From NCBI RefSeq assembly GCF_035222375.1, contig NC_085888.1, forward strand, positions 1,922,001-1,986,000: 64,000 nucleotides of DNA, in the 5' to 3' direction. Shown piece by piece: positions 12,399-23,750 of this stretch. How positions within the stretch are numbered: position 1 is the first letter of the stretch; the number at the start of each line of letters is the position of its first letter. The position numbers and the translations under genes are program-made. Source of the DNA: Podospora pseudocomata. Its lineage: Eukaryota; Ascomycota; Sordariomycetes; Sordariales; Podosporaceae. The notes below the pieces were generated by a model. It was not told where the DNA came from. It ran no database searches and saw only the letters and a program-made list of their open reading frames with translations.

Positions 12399-13329
12399 TG
12401 ATTGCTTCACCAACCAAACTATGGTGGTGGACAAGGCAGAATAAACCTAACAAGCGAGGTTCTTTCTGCAAAAGAACAACTGCAATGCCGGAGCATTCAG
12501 ACAAAAAGAGAAATAGAAAACAAAAAAGACCGTCATCCCATGTGGATGTCCAGTCCAGAGCTGAGAAACGAGAGAGGGGCTGTGTACCCTGGGCACATCT
12601 GCCCTATTCGGGGGACGCTGTGAGGAGAGGTTGGCGATGGGTTGGCAGCAGGGTTGCAGCCATTCAGCGGCCATCGAAAAGAACCACATCTGCGGCACTA
12701 CGGCACCAGCTTGTTGCGAGCTCTTTCCATGCAAGCAGGGAATCTTCACCAATTGCTACCCAATGAGATTGATGTGCGGTGGAACACGAGCATCTCCATG
12801 ATGTTGTCGTGACTGGACGAGCTCCGGTTCGGGAGAGAAGGTGTGTTTCAGGTCATGGTAGTAGCTTCGTAGTGATTATTTCCGTCGCGAGGCTTTCTGA
12901 TGAGAGATGCATCTCTGGGCACCATCTTATCTTCTTCGAACAAGTGAATAAGAGGAAAAGAGAGAGAGTCTCCCCACTTGAGGAGACGCGTCATCCCAAC
13001 ACAGCCACACAGCCTCCCAATTGCTGCCAAGCCCCTCGGTGATTGGCCACCCCCCTTTCCCTTCATTCACTTATTCACTGGAAAAACAACTGCCAGCAAC
13101 TGTGAGATTCTCACAGAGAGCCGCATTCCATCTTATTGCTGCCTAGATCCCAACAAACAACTTTACCTCTCTGTAACTGTCCACGCGGCGGCCTCCAGGC
13201 GTGTTGACAATGGTCGCCATCCTCTACTTTCGTCTCTATTGCAAGAAGAAAGAAGAAGAAGAAGAAGAAGAAGAAGAAGAAGAAGAAGAAGAAGAAACCA
13301 TTCTTCAGGCCGCCGCCACAACCAACGAA
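12399..13329. other. Shared divergent promoter region of the two MARVEL-like genes
   Basis: A 931-bp region between two divergent starts. It contains a perfect GAA triplet tract at 13243-13296, directly upstream of the plus-strand gene. I saw no further ORF with protein-like composition and no clear TATA box. Confidence 0.5.
13243..13296 (+). repeat. GAA trinucleotide microsatellite
   Basis: An AAG/GAA tract of about 54 bases. It is in frame with the gene that starts at 13330: an upstream ATG at 13210 would read it as a run of Lys and Glu. Whether it is translated is undecided. Confidence 0.9.
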
Positions 13330-14431
13330 ATGGCTACTGACACTCTCCAAAGCAACAACGAGAATGAGAAACGTAGCACCACCTCATGCTGCAACAAGTC
13401 AGGCCGCCGTCGTCGCAACTGGCCATTTCTCTGGCTGACCGCCATCCGTACCTGTCAACTGGCCTACTTTGCCCATCTCCACGCCGTAGTCTTCTTGTTC
13501 GACCAGACTGGCTATTACAATGGCATGTGGGCATGGTACTCCTCCCCAGGTGACGATGAGCGATCAAAAGCCGGCATGCGCTGGGCGCGGGCATTGGTAG
13601 GTTCATGCCATTATACATCCTTGGTGTGCACCATGAACTAACACCTCTCTCCAAGTCTCTCCTAAACCTAATCTACATCCTCATAACCTTTATCTTCTCC
13701 CTCATGTTCCGCAACCTCGACCCCAAAAAGTGGCGCCTCTTCGGCATCCACACCTTCTTCGGTGATCTACTCATGGCATGGTCTCTCCTTCACATCCTCC
13801 GAGTCTTGCATCCTTCTTACACCAACTACTGCTACGATGTCCCCCGCAAGTTTGGTAAGTCCTCCCCCCCCGCCACGCCAACATATCACAACCCACCAAC
13901 ACCTACATAGACTACGAAAACCAAGGCATCCTCACCTACCTTGGCAAAGGCCAATTTAACAAAGAACGGTACCTAACCTGCGCCCTCCTCGACTCAATCT
14001 TCACCCTCGGCGCCATCCCCGCCTTGTCTCACATCGCCTCCATCATCGCCACCACTTGCAACATCCGCCGCGCCACCAACCAGCAACAGGTCGAGGTCTA
14101 CCCCAAGGAGGAGGGTGCGGTCGACATCGAGCAGGGCACGATGATCATCCCGCCAGCTGCCGAGCCATCCCGTTCCCAGTCTCCTGTCTCCTCATTATCC
14201 AGGGGTCCATCACCACCGCCGTCGTACCGTTCCCGATCCAGCTCTGGAGCAACAGAAGCCGGCCGTCCCCCAAGCTACAGGTCAGCGCCGTCAGTCAGAG
14301 CCCGAGCGTCAATGGAGACCGTGTCGTCTGTTGATCCTGATTCCTATCTTGTATCTGATGGGTGGAGGGCGCCGGAGCACCCACCAGTATATTCCAGCAG
14401 ACCGCCAAGTTTGCGGGATGGACAGGTTTAG
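13330..14431 (+). CDS. MARVEL-like membrane protein with PPxY-rich tail
   Basis: Three exons, 13330-13596, 13656-13854 and 13911-14431, give 328 residues. Introns are 59 and 56 nt with donors GTAGGT and GTAAGT; the first has an ACTAAC branch. Four hydrophobic segments are seen (WLTAIRTCQLAYFAHLHAVV, LIYILITFIFSLMF, FFGDLLMAWSLLHIL, ALLDSIFTLGAIPALSHIAS). The cytosolic tail of about 120 residues holds three PPxY motifs (PPSY, PPSY and PPVY), known docking sites for WW domains such as those of Rsp5-type ubiquitin ligases, and the motif YLVSDGWRAPEHPPVY, which matches LVSDGMR in the divergent neighbour. An upstream in-frame ATG at 13210 would add 40 residues including a long Glu run from the GAA tract. 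I prefer 13330 because that extension has no family-like content, but the start is not settled. Confidence 0.85.
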
Positions 14432-14832
14432 TTTCTTTTGTTCTAGTGGTTTTCTTTTCTTAATTAGCGGCATGGTGCGATGGTTCAGGCGTTATGGGTT
14501 GGTATTTTGAACAAAAACACCGTTTTGGCGTTGTAGAGAGCCCACATCACAGCTCTTCTTGTGTATCATCAAACACACACTACCCAAGTATATATATATA
14601 TACTGGGTTTAATCAAGCACACTGAGACATGCACATAATAATATCAACATCTGTATGTTACGCTTTGATTCCTTTTCGAATCCCTAAATGTACATACACT
14701 TACTACCCTCTTCTTCTTCTCTTTTACAAAATTCCAATCAACCCACCCAAAAACAATAACCTTGAACCTAACCTAACGGCTAACAACACCAAAAACGCCT
14801 CACCATAACTCGCTCAATGATAAATCAATCCA
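14432..14832. other. Convergent 3' intergenic region
   Basis: Lies between a plus-strand and a minus-strand gene end. It has an AT-rich stretch with TATATATATA near 14590 and CT runs near 14708. No gene is seen. Confidence 0.6.
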
Positions 14833-17600
14833 TCACGCCCCTCCCCCCCCGGCCTCCTCCTGCCCCTTCCAAAGATACTTCTTATCAAACGTCAACTCCT
14901 GCCTCATCGCCACATCCAACAACCAATCCCCATTCACCACCCTCGGCTCGCAGTGCCCATTAACGGCCATCTCCTCGAACTTGGGCCACAGCGCCTTCTC
15001 CCCCGGCGTGGTCCCGCTCAGCAAATACACCGGGTCCGGGTCCGCCCCCCCATCCTCCTCCGCCGTCGTCGGCTTGATCGTCGTCCCGCTCCTCGCCCTA
15101 TAAATCTTGAATATCGCCCCGTTCGCCTCCGCAATGGCTTTAAAGTTCTCCACCCCGTTCTTGATGTCCGCCGTGCAATAAATCGGCACATTCCACAGGA
15201 GCTTCCCTTTATTCGCGCGCGCGCGCCCGACAGACGTCCCGAGGTTGATGTTGAACTTCTTTTCGTTTTCCTCGTCAACCAAAAAGTGGTCCTCCACTGG
15301 CGGACGCTTGTTCGTCTCAAGGCAGGCGTCGAGGAACGAAGTGTTGATTATTTCCGCGCCCTTGGCTAGGCACTTGAGGAATTTCATCGTGCGGACGACT
15401 TTGGGGGCGGCGAGGTAGTCGCACGGTTGGGTGTCTTGCACCAGGGTGACGCCGAGGTTGCGCAGTTTCTTCTGCGGAGGTGTTAGCAATGCTCGATAAA
15501 GAGATGTGGGAAGCAAGCTTACCCGGTCCGAATCCTCCAAGTTCTTATTCCCTACCCATCTCTTGTACCCCGTCGCACAAATCCTCATCGTGACATTCGG
15601 CAGCGATAACCTCGGCCTCTTGGACGGCCTGCTCTTCTCACCGGTCTCCTCTTCCTCTTCATCATCATCCGCATCAGCATGGCCGGCCGGACTAGAGCTT
15701 CTCGTGCTTCTCTCCTTGTCAATCTGATCCATCGCCCTCTTACCACCCCAAACCCCATCCTTCAGTGGCCTCCTCTTTTCCTTCTCATACAACGCCAGAT
15801 CCGGAGCAATGTCCTGAAGCTTGGAGAGCGCAGCTGCTTTGGCACTCCGGCTGCCGCTTGATAGGACGGAGGGGGTATCATTCTCCTTCCCTGTGCGAAG
15901 ATGACGACCCTTGGCTGGCGTGACAAGGTTGGCCGCGGTTGGGGCGGCAGCAGCCGCCGCCTTTGGCTTTCGCCCCTTCTTCGCCGTTGCCGGTGCAGCA
16001 GGCGCTGGGCTCGAATCCGCCATGAACGAGTCTTGCATGGTGCCAAAGTCCTTGTCCAGGTTCATGGTGAGCGCGTTCGTTTGCGCCGCTGCGGCCACTC
16101 TCTTCTTCTTCTTTGCTGCCGCATCCATGTGTTCCTCTCCTGGGTAGTACAGATTGCGGAGCACAGTCTCATCGAGGAAGGTTTTGCCAATAACTTCGCC
16201 AAGATTCGTTCGCCGAGGCCATGCTTTGTACTTGTCGTCGTTGAGAGCCAGAGCCTGGCAGGCAACATAGCTCTCCTCGATCCAGAGGTGGTTGACGATC
16301 TCGATGTTCCAGTCCTTGGCAGCTTCACACTTCTCGCTATGCAGGCGAGCCGTGATGAGATGTGTATTCTCTGCCTTCATCGTTCGGGTATATGTAGCAC
16401 CGGCAGCCGTGACGAGGTTCTCCAGGTAGATACGGGCCTCACCACCGTAGTTGGAGAGTGTGATCTTTAGGTCCTTAAATCCTGGCAGAGGTTCTCTTGG
16501 AACTGGGTAATGAAGCAAGCGCCGAAGCGGCGAAGTCCACTCGTTGTACACAATCAAATAGTAGAGCCACGCCAAGTTGCCGACGTCTTTGCCCATTTGT
16601 GACGCCCTGACGTATTGCTCGCCATCACGGTAGTGACCGACAAAGGTATTGCACTCTTCAACCGACCCCACAACCTCGCCTCCACCTCTTGCAATCTTCT
16701 CGCCAATGGTCTTACGGGTCGAGTCGTTGATGGGGAGGTCGTCGCCCAACAGAACCTTCTTCTGCGAAAACACCACGAGCTTCTCCCCCCCCTGCGGTTC
16801 GTATGGGCCACTGGGGACAGCAGAGCTAGCACCCTCAAGTTGCTGGCTACTTGGGATTTTCACCGGTTCTTCGGAGGCAGTGCGCAAGACTTCCGGGTCG
16901 GGGAGGAGATATGGACCTTCGTCGATTCGTTTGCCCAGACGGAAGCAGTCGTCGAACCTAGAGATGTATGATTAGAAGGTGCCCGTGCCAACAATTGCAC
17001 ACTAAAACCCACCAATGAGGAAGGACAATCTTGGCCTTCAACTTCTTCTCGAGCGCCTCCTGACACTTTGGGTGTTCCAGTGTGAGAGCGCAAATGTGGG
17101 TGGTTAACTTGTTTAGATCCTTGGACTCCATGCCCCCGAGGGCCAAAACGCCACCACAGATTGCCTCCTTGTCTAGGGTTGGGATGTCGGCGCAAGTGAC
17201 GGTCACGCTTGAGAAGATCATGCGGGGATCTGGCGAGTAGGGCCGTAACTGCGCCAGCTTTCTGCGATGAATGCTGACTCTGATCCAGTCCGACTTGACC
17301 ACGGGCACCATGGCGGCCAGCGACTCGGTGTATTCTTCAAAGTCAATCGTGTTCGAAATAATGTGGGTGGCTTTCTTCCACCGGATCTTTCCCTGGCGAT
17401 CTGGCTCTAGCACTTCGGCGCCGTGTTCTCTTGCGACATCGGATAGCTACGAGCTGAGTTAGTTGCTTGGGTTCTTCAGACGAAGCTGGACAACAAATGG
17501 GACGAACAATGGAGATTAGTTGGCTCGAGAGCTGCTTGCTTTGCACGAAAGCGATAGCGCAGTCGGCGAGCAATGGGGCCTTCTCATGCTGTTCCGCCAT
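14833..17600 (-). CDS. BRC1: Multi-BRCT DNA-damage protein, Rtt107/Brc1 family
   Basis: Four exons, 17600-17508, 17446-17013, 16957-15523 and 15471-14833, give about 866 residues. Rtt107/Brc1 is a scaffold with several BRCT repeats that binds gamma-H2A and the Smc5/6 and Slx4 machinery at stalled forks. An N-terminal BRCT array spans about residues 5-400 (ATHIISNTIDFEEYTESLAA, VVKSDWIRVSI, VNHLWIEESYVA). A Lys/Ala-rich linker with KKKKR and KKGRKPKAA may be nuclear-localising. The C-terminal BRCT pair begins at NVTMRICATGYKRWVGNK (about residue 628) and includes INTSFLDACL and NGDWLLDVAM. The third intron (15472-15522) is 51 nt, in phase 0 and free of stops, so naive reading runs through it; GTAAGC, GCTAACACC and CGCAG identify it. 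The first donor, GTTCGT, is weak, so the exon 1 junction is less certain. The family assignment rests on the C-terminal pair and overall layout. Confidence 0.85.
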
Positions 17601-20600
17601 GTTGAAAGCAAGCTGTCGCAATGCGTGTGTCAGTGATGGTATGCATCAAGTGGTGGACCGTCGAAGTCTGTTTGCCCAAGCTGGTACGGATAGTGGTAGG
17701 TTATGGTGGTGCTTTGTGGCTTGTGTGGGTGTGTGGGTGGCCGAGACGCGTCTCGAAAATCCACCAGGACAAGGAGAGACGCGAGACAACCGCGACTCAC
17801 ATGACCCACCAAGCAGCTTGCTTCCTATTTAAACCCTGGCCGTAAAGTGGGGCCGTCACTGAGCTGAGATGTTTGATGACATCGAAGATCAAGATATTTC
17901 CGCCAGGTGCTGACACAAGATGCGGCATGGCCTTCTACTTCCTGTCTTGGAGAGGCACTGCTTTGGCACAGGCATAGAGAGAGCTAAGGAGAGATGTGTG
18001 AGCTGTGTTGGAAGTCTTTCAATAGCATTTGCAAATTATGGTCGCCGCCAGAAGGTCAGACTGGACAAGAGGAAATCTATCACAGACTCTGTCTGCAGTC
18101 AAAACGAAGAGATGGTCTCGAAGCACCTTCTCCGCCGAAACAAACAATTCCAATACATTTAAATGTCAAACGATACATATGTTTATTCAAGGTATCTAGT
18201 TGCTAAAGCAAACTACATGCCGATAAATCAACATATCTGGCATAAATGCCGGACTTGGTAGATTTTAGCCAACGCCCATTCCAACCATGGCTATGGCTCA
18301 TGGTTCATGGCCGGAGTATTGCACAAGTCAAATGCCACCTACCAGAGTCGAGTTTCTGTGGATTATTAGTTTGCCAAAGCCAAAGCCTCCGGATCGAAGA
18401 ATGACTCCTCTTGAACAGACTCAATAAGCCTAACGCCAGTGATAACAGTCAAACCAGACCGACCATTGTACGACTCACCTAACCCCGTGCCGTGACACCG
18501 GGTCCGGCTTAAAGTTAGAATGACATCTGCACACAAAGCCATCATCATAATGAGCACACCCACATCGTCGATATTCTGTGTCCTCCGAGCTTGGTGATGG
18601 GGGAAATTATGGTGTTGCAATCGTGACGCGCTGCCCATACGCGCGCCGCAAACGTGAAAACGCCAAAATTGCGAAATCACGATGCAGCCAATCAGCGCCC
18701 TATCACCCCCCGTGCCTCGGACTCTCTCAGCCACGGCGGGGTAGCTTTAACAAACAGCCCGACAGGAACGCCATCCCCTTATCGCGACGAATCGTTGATG
18801 CTGGATGCCGGACAGACGCATGATAGTGTAAAAAAGCAACAATCAAGAACCAATGAGTCGTGCCAACCATCTCAGCTTTTCTCAAGGACCTCATGCGGGC
18901 AGCCTGTAGCCTGATGGATCCCGCCTTTTCGGATCGTGTGCATCCATGGCTTTCGTCCTCAAGTCAGTGTCGACACGACGCTGCCATGTATGAGAGAACC
19001 AGGAGGAAGAGGCCAGAAGGAGTTGGGTTGTGGTCGGGCTCTCTTTGGTTGAACGTGAGTGGGTGGCGCAATTGACCCGCAGCTGAATTTTAGGCCCCCC
19101 TTGGCCACCTCGGTGCATGTGTCGATCCTAAAAATGAAATGAGATGAATGAGTGATGCCGCTGCACGAAAATGAAAAAAGCTTCAAAAAGATGCACAACA
19201 AAAGGACAAAAAATGATCACCAGCAACAAATCGGTGTTATCGGCATGGTGTTCGTTCGCATCGGGGTCAAAAGTTCCTCTGTTTGCGCAAGATGTTGTTG
19301 TGTGAGTCATCGCTTGAACAGGGCGGCCCACCAGTGGCTCGGGTGAGGGTGGGACATGTACCAGTACTTCAGGCAAAGATGCCGGACAGCGATTGCGCCC
19401 GAGCCCTGTGCCGGGATGTGAGCTACAGCCGTTTGTTTGGACTGGGACTCGGTTTGGGCAAAGCTGTCAAGATGTGCAACATCAAATGTCGAACCTCGAG
19501 TCCGTGCAATTGTTGGGGTTTCGGTATGCCATGATGTTGTTGGCGTTGATCGAGCCGTGATGCGCATGCCTGGGTTGGTGGGTGTAAGCTTGAGAGCGCT
19601 CTCGGGGTGGCCTTGAAAACCACAACAGAGTCTGTCGCCGCAAAGAGGTCGATACGCGTCATCGTCAACCAAGGTGTAACAGCCTGGACTCAACAAGAGA
19701 GGAGTAAAGTTGAGCCAAAAGGCCGCTGTGGCTCTTTGATTTGGCTCGCGTGATGGGTTTGTGGCTCCTGCGATGAAAAGCTTGCTCGTATTGAAAGGCC
19801 ATTGTCCGTGTACGATAGCCATGTGTTCCGGCGTGGGCGAAAGGGTGTCAGCCTCTGGTGGTTGGGCTGTGATGGACAGAGACGACAGAGGTTTCATGGC
19901 TTGGATTTGGCAGTGGCGATCATGTCCTCATCGTCATTCTAAGGGTCTTGTTGAAAAGTCTTTGCTGCGTGCCAAGTTGGTTCAGTCAGGCTCGCCATGG
20001 CTGAGAGCAGTGTGGACATGATGGCGCTGGGCGACGCTGGACATGGTGGTGAGAGTTGTCGCGGTGCTTGTTGAATATTGTTACATCGCTGTTGTTAGAG
20101 GAAAGAGGAAAAGAATGCTGCCATCATGAATATTGTTGGTTGATAAATGCAAGAGCAAAAGGGCCCTTCGTGACGGCGCAGTGACAAGGGGGGGCGTGTT
20201 TTAGAGTTGTGGGGATGGGCAAAGTACCGCTACTTAGGGGGCGTCAAGGAGGCCCGTGTGTGCCGTCCCCGCCCGCTGATTCGCTGGTTGAGTTTTCTTG
20301 TTGGCCTGAGGCAAGCAGACACGGCTGGCAGACAAAAAATATTTAAGAAGGCACCATCGCCCACCTTGCTCGCCCTTTGGAAGAAGTTGCTCGGTTCTGC
20401 CGCCCCACATATTCTCCTCCAGCCACACTTCCCGCACCATAGCGTAAGCAACCGTCGCCAACCCCGACGAACTTCGCTGTCGTGATAACTTCCCGTTTTT
20501 CTTTTCACTCCTCGCTGCCTCTGCCTTGTGTAGCCACAACGCACAGCCAAATACTCTCATTTAGACTCCCGGTCGATACAGGAACCCGATCGATTCCGTC

Positions 20601-20906
20601 GTCGTCGACCAAGACCACCTTAATCAAAAAGAAAAGATCAAGATCATTTGCACAGGTCACAGTGCAAAACCCAAGACAAGACAAGACCCCTCTCTCTCTG
20701 CCGTGTGCTTGAAAGTGTGGACCACCTCGATACATCATCGCATCAACTCGTGCTCGTTCTCGTCGTCGCCAGAACAGCCACGACTTCGTCATCTCATCGA
20801 GTAAATATTTGGTCGACGGTCGAGAGGTCTTGACGGGTTACCGGTGCTTGTGTCGGCGAACAGTAGTTGAGGGGGAGACATTAGGTTGTTTATCTCCCAT
20901 CTTCTG

Positions 20907-21213
20907 GTAAGAAACTCACCTCTCTGCTTCCATTCACTCCCACACTCTTGCGAGTTGCTCTCGCTGCTGCCTCGACAACCCCGCCGCCGACAACAGAGCA
21001 AACTGCCAATTCACCATCACGACGCTCGGACCCACTTTCCCTCGACGGCGCAACTATAAATTGGCCGCTTCTGACGCCCCTCCGTCTTTTACGCCAAACA
21101 ACACCGCGAGATCGTAAATTGCCTTTTCACTCTGCGACGACAAAGCACTCTTTATTTGCGCATTATCACAATCTGCACGCTTCAGGAAGTCATCTAACAG
21201 CTCTCCCCCGCAG
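20907..21213 (+). other. Possible 5' UTR intron of the TBP gene
   Basis: The donor GTAAGA at 20907 pairs with an acceptor at 21211-21213 that is preceded by TCTAAC and a pyrimidine run, a good fungal 3' splice context. A TATAAAT box at 21055-21061 lies inside the same interval, so transcription may start downstream instead. The two readings compete. Confidence 0.4.
21055..21061 (+). promoter_or_regulatory. Candidate TATA box of the TBP gene
   Basis: TATAAAT lies 220 bp upstream of the TBP ATG in a CT-rich context. It is judged by match and position only and conflicts with the UTR-intron reading of 20907-21213. Confidence 0.3.
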
Positions 21214-21274
21214 ATTAGTTCGCGCGCAGACAAAGTCATCTAAAAAGTCGCTTTGAGATCTCACAACCGCAATC

Positions 21275-22261
21275 ATGGATGCGATTCAAACCCACCCCAC
21301 GAGCGCTGCCCAGGCCAAGGCCTTCACTGCCCCCGGTTCTCTCTCTTTCCCCACCGGACATGCCGATCTGAACCAGTCGGTCGCGGGCAATGGCACTGTC
21401 GCCAATGGCGCACAGCAGTCGGGCGTCCAAACCACCAACGGTGCTGGGGTGACTCCCGCGACCCCCGCTGCGACGCCGGGCGCCGCTTCAGCTGGACCCA
21501 GTGGTATCACACCCACTCTTCAGTAGGAACACCTTTGCATTGCTTTGCAAATAAACTGTAGACTGACCTCCAAAGGAACATTGTCGCGACTGTCAATCTT
21601 GACTGCCGTCTGGACCTGAAGACAATTGCGCTGCACGCTCGCAATGCTGAGGTACGTGTTGCGATCTGGTCTGGGCAGACAGCTCTTTTGAGCGACTTTG
21701 CTCCATGACCTTGTCGTCAACAATTTTGCCAAGCCAGGTCTAACATGCTGTAGTACAACCCCAAGCGTTTCGCCGCTGTTATCATGCGTATCCGTGAGCC
21801 CAAGACCACCGCTTTGATCTTTGCGTCGGGCAAGATGGTCGTCACTGGCGCCAAGTCGGAAGATGACTCCAAGCTTGCCTCCCGCAAGTATGCCCGTATC
21901 ATTCAGAAGCTCGGCTTCAACGCCAAGTTCACCGACTTCAAGATCCAGAACATTGTGGGTTCTTGCGACATCAAGTTCCCCATCCGTCTGGAGGGTCTTG
22001 CTTCCAAGCATCACAACTTCAGCTCCTACGAGCCCGAGTTGTTCCCCGGTCTCATCTACCGCATGATCAAGCCCAAGATTGTGCTCCTCATCTTCGTCAG
22101 CGGCAAGATTGTTCTCACAGGCGCGAAAGTTCGCGAGGAGATCTATCAAGCTTTCGAGATGATCTATCCCGTGCTGCAGGGTATGTTTTGCCATGTGATT
22201 GCCAGTTTCCATGATGACGTCATTGTACTAACTTTGCCCGCCAGATTTCCGCAAGATGTAG
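21275..22261 (+). CDS. SPT15: TATA-binding protein (TBP)
   Basis: Four exons, 21275-21522, 21576-21651, 21754-22180 and 22245-22261, give 255 residues. The variable N-terminal region (about 83 residues, Ala/Thr/Gly-rich) is followed by the two symmetric TBP repeats. Repeat 1 includes [40 protein letters not shown] and [19 protein letters not shown]. Repeat 2 includes [38 protein letters not shown] and [19 protein letters not shown]. These saddle-forming repeats bind the minor groove of TATA DNA and nucleate TFIID, TFIIIB and SL1-type complexes. The last exon is only 17 nt: it completes Asp and adds FRKM plus stop, matching the FRKM end of yeast TBP. Introns are 53, 102 and 64 nt with donors GTAGGA, GTACGT and GTATGT. 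Confidence 0.97.
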
Positions 22262-23750
22262 ATTTCGTCTCATCGCTGCGCCTGGCACGTGGACCTTCCA
22301 TCCCACTTTGGGCACCCATGTGAAGGACTTGTACATTACCCCCCAACTTCACCCTTACCGAAAACCCTCTGGCCGCGAATGAGTATTACGAATATCATAC
22401 CCCCTCCCAAAAAGCACTTTATCACCGACCGTCGGCGACTAGCACAAAACCGCCCATCGGTTTCGCCTTTTTCGGTCACCCAAACTTGTATTTTTGCTGT
22501 TTTTGTTTTCTCTTTTCTTGTCAGCATTGCAATGGCGTTCCGGGGGAATCAACAATCGGGGGACAGACGATAAAGGATCCACGCGCGGATTTGACCTCTA
22601 CCTGAATTCGGGTTTATAGTACATAGATTTTTTCTGGAGATGGCGCGCGCAACAACTCGACGGATCGGCGAAGAGGAACTGGGGGCCTGGTTTATTTTTG
22701 CGCAGCGCACAAGGGGGATCTGGCTCTTTTTTTCTCCTGCCACCGTCCTTGTTTTAATGGCTCGGGATGACGGCAACTGGGATTTGAGCGGGCTACCAAG
22801 GAGGCAGTGGGAACGACATGAATGCGCGAAACAATCACAAAAAAAGAGGAGCGAGAAAGGAATTCCCACGCCGCGCGGCTCACCTCAATCTCTGGGTGTT
22901 TGTCGATTATCTCAAGATTTTTTTTTTCCAGTGGTGGGAATGAGAAAAAAAAAAGAGAAGAGAGTGAGATTTGGGGGATTTTACGGGTGGGATCTGGGAC
23001 ATGATCCGGCAAACCTGACATCATGGTTCTTTTTTTTTGTTTTCTTTCATCACGCGGAACAAAAGCTGGTTTGCTGATTTTGTCTGTTTGTTGTTGTCTG
23101 GTTCTCGGACACGACGACGAAAAAAGAGGCACAACCTGCAAGATGAAGAACACATGACCCCCTCAAACTACTCAAGGTGTGTTGTTGGCGCGAGCAAAGC
23201 GACGGCCACTGCGGTTTGCACCACACAACACACAAACAAGAAAAGAAAGACGATTGGTGGTGGGCTCTTTTGCAAGAAACAAGAAAAACGACAGCCGCAC
23301 ACATTACAGGACTGCCTTGAGCTTTCTTATCCGCAAGGAAACAAAGCTTTCCGGTATTTCAAGCCCTGAGCGAGGGGAGAACATCAAGGATGGTGAGATC
23401 CTTTGGGCAACCTTCGCAAATTGGGTGAGAATGGACAACTGGAGAGCAATAATTTCATCTAGGTGAAAGATGGAAAGCTCGCTTCGGCGTTTTTTTAGTT
23501 GTGGTTTCGTTGTTTTTTTTTGCAACAAGTCTATCAATACCATCGTCTTATTTGACAGACATGAGTTTTACTACGCCGCACTGTGTTGCTGTGTGCCCTG
23601 CTTTGCCTTGCCCTACCTGTTGCGACATGCACGGTTTGATCGACTTACCTCCTTCCTTATCTTGTTCCATGTTGTGCTAGCTGTGCCCCTTTCAAGGCCT
23701 CACGCCCCTGTGGTGTCTCTAATTTTACCCCTCCATCGCATCAATACCCC
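22262..23750. other. Convergent intergenic region
   Basis: 1.5 kb between the TBP end and the end of the minus-strand FAD enzyme. It contains several T runs of 8-10 bases (22919, 23030, 23513) and no ORF with protein-like composition. Probably 3' UTRs plus spacer. Confidence 0.5.

Larger units (their letters stand above)
17601..21274. other. 3.7-kb gene-free stretch between BRCT gene and TBP
   Basis: Divergent promoter region without a recognisable gene. Many short open frames exist on both strands but none has domain motifs or a coherent exon chain. A TTTAAATA-like box at 17823-17831 lies about 225 bp upstream of the BRCT gene start. The last kilobase is CT-rich and probably forms the TBP promoter and leader. 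Confidence 0.5.

Noticed and set aside
21520-22212. 230-codon open frame on the minus strand
   Set aside because: Exact shadow of the TBP exons and introns; the plus strand encodes a textbook TBP.
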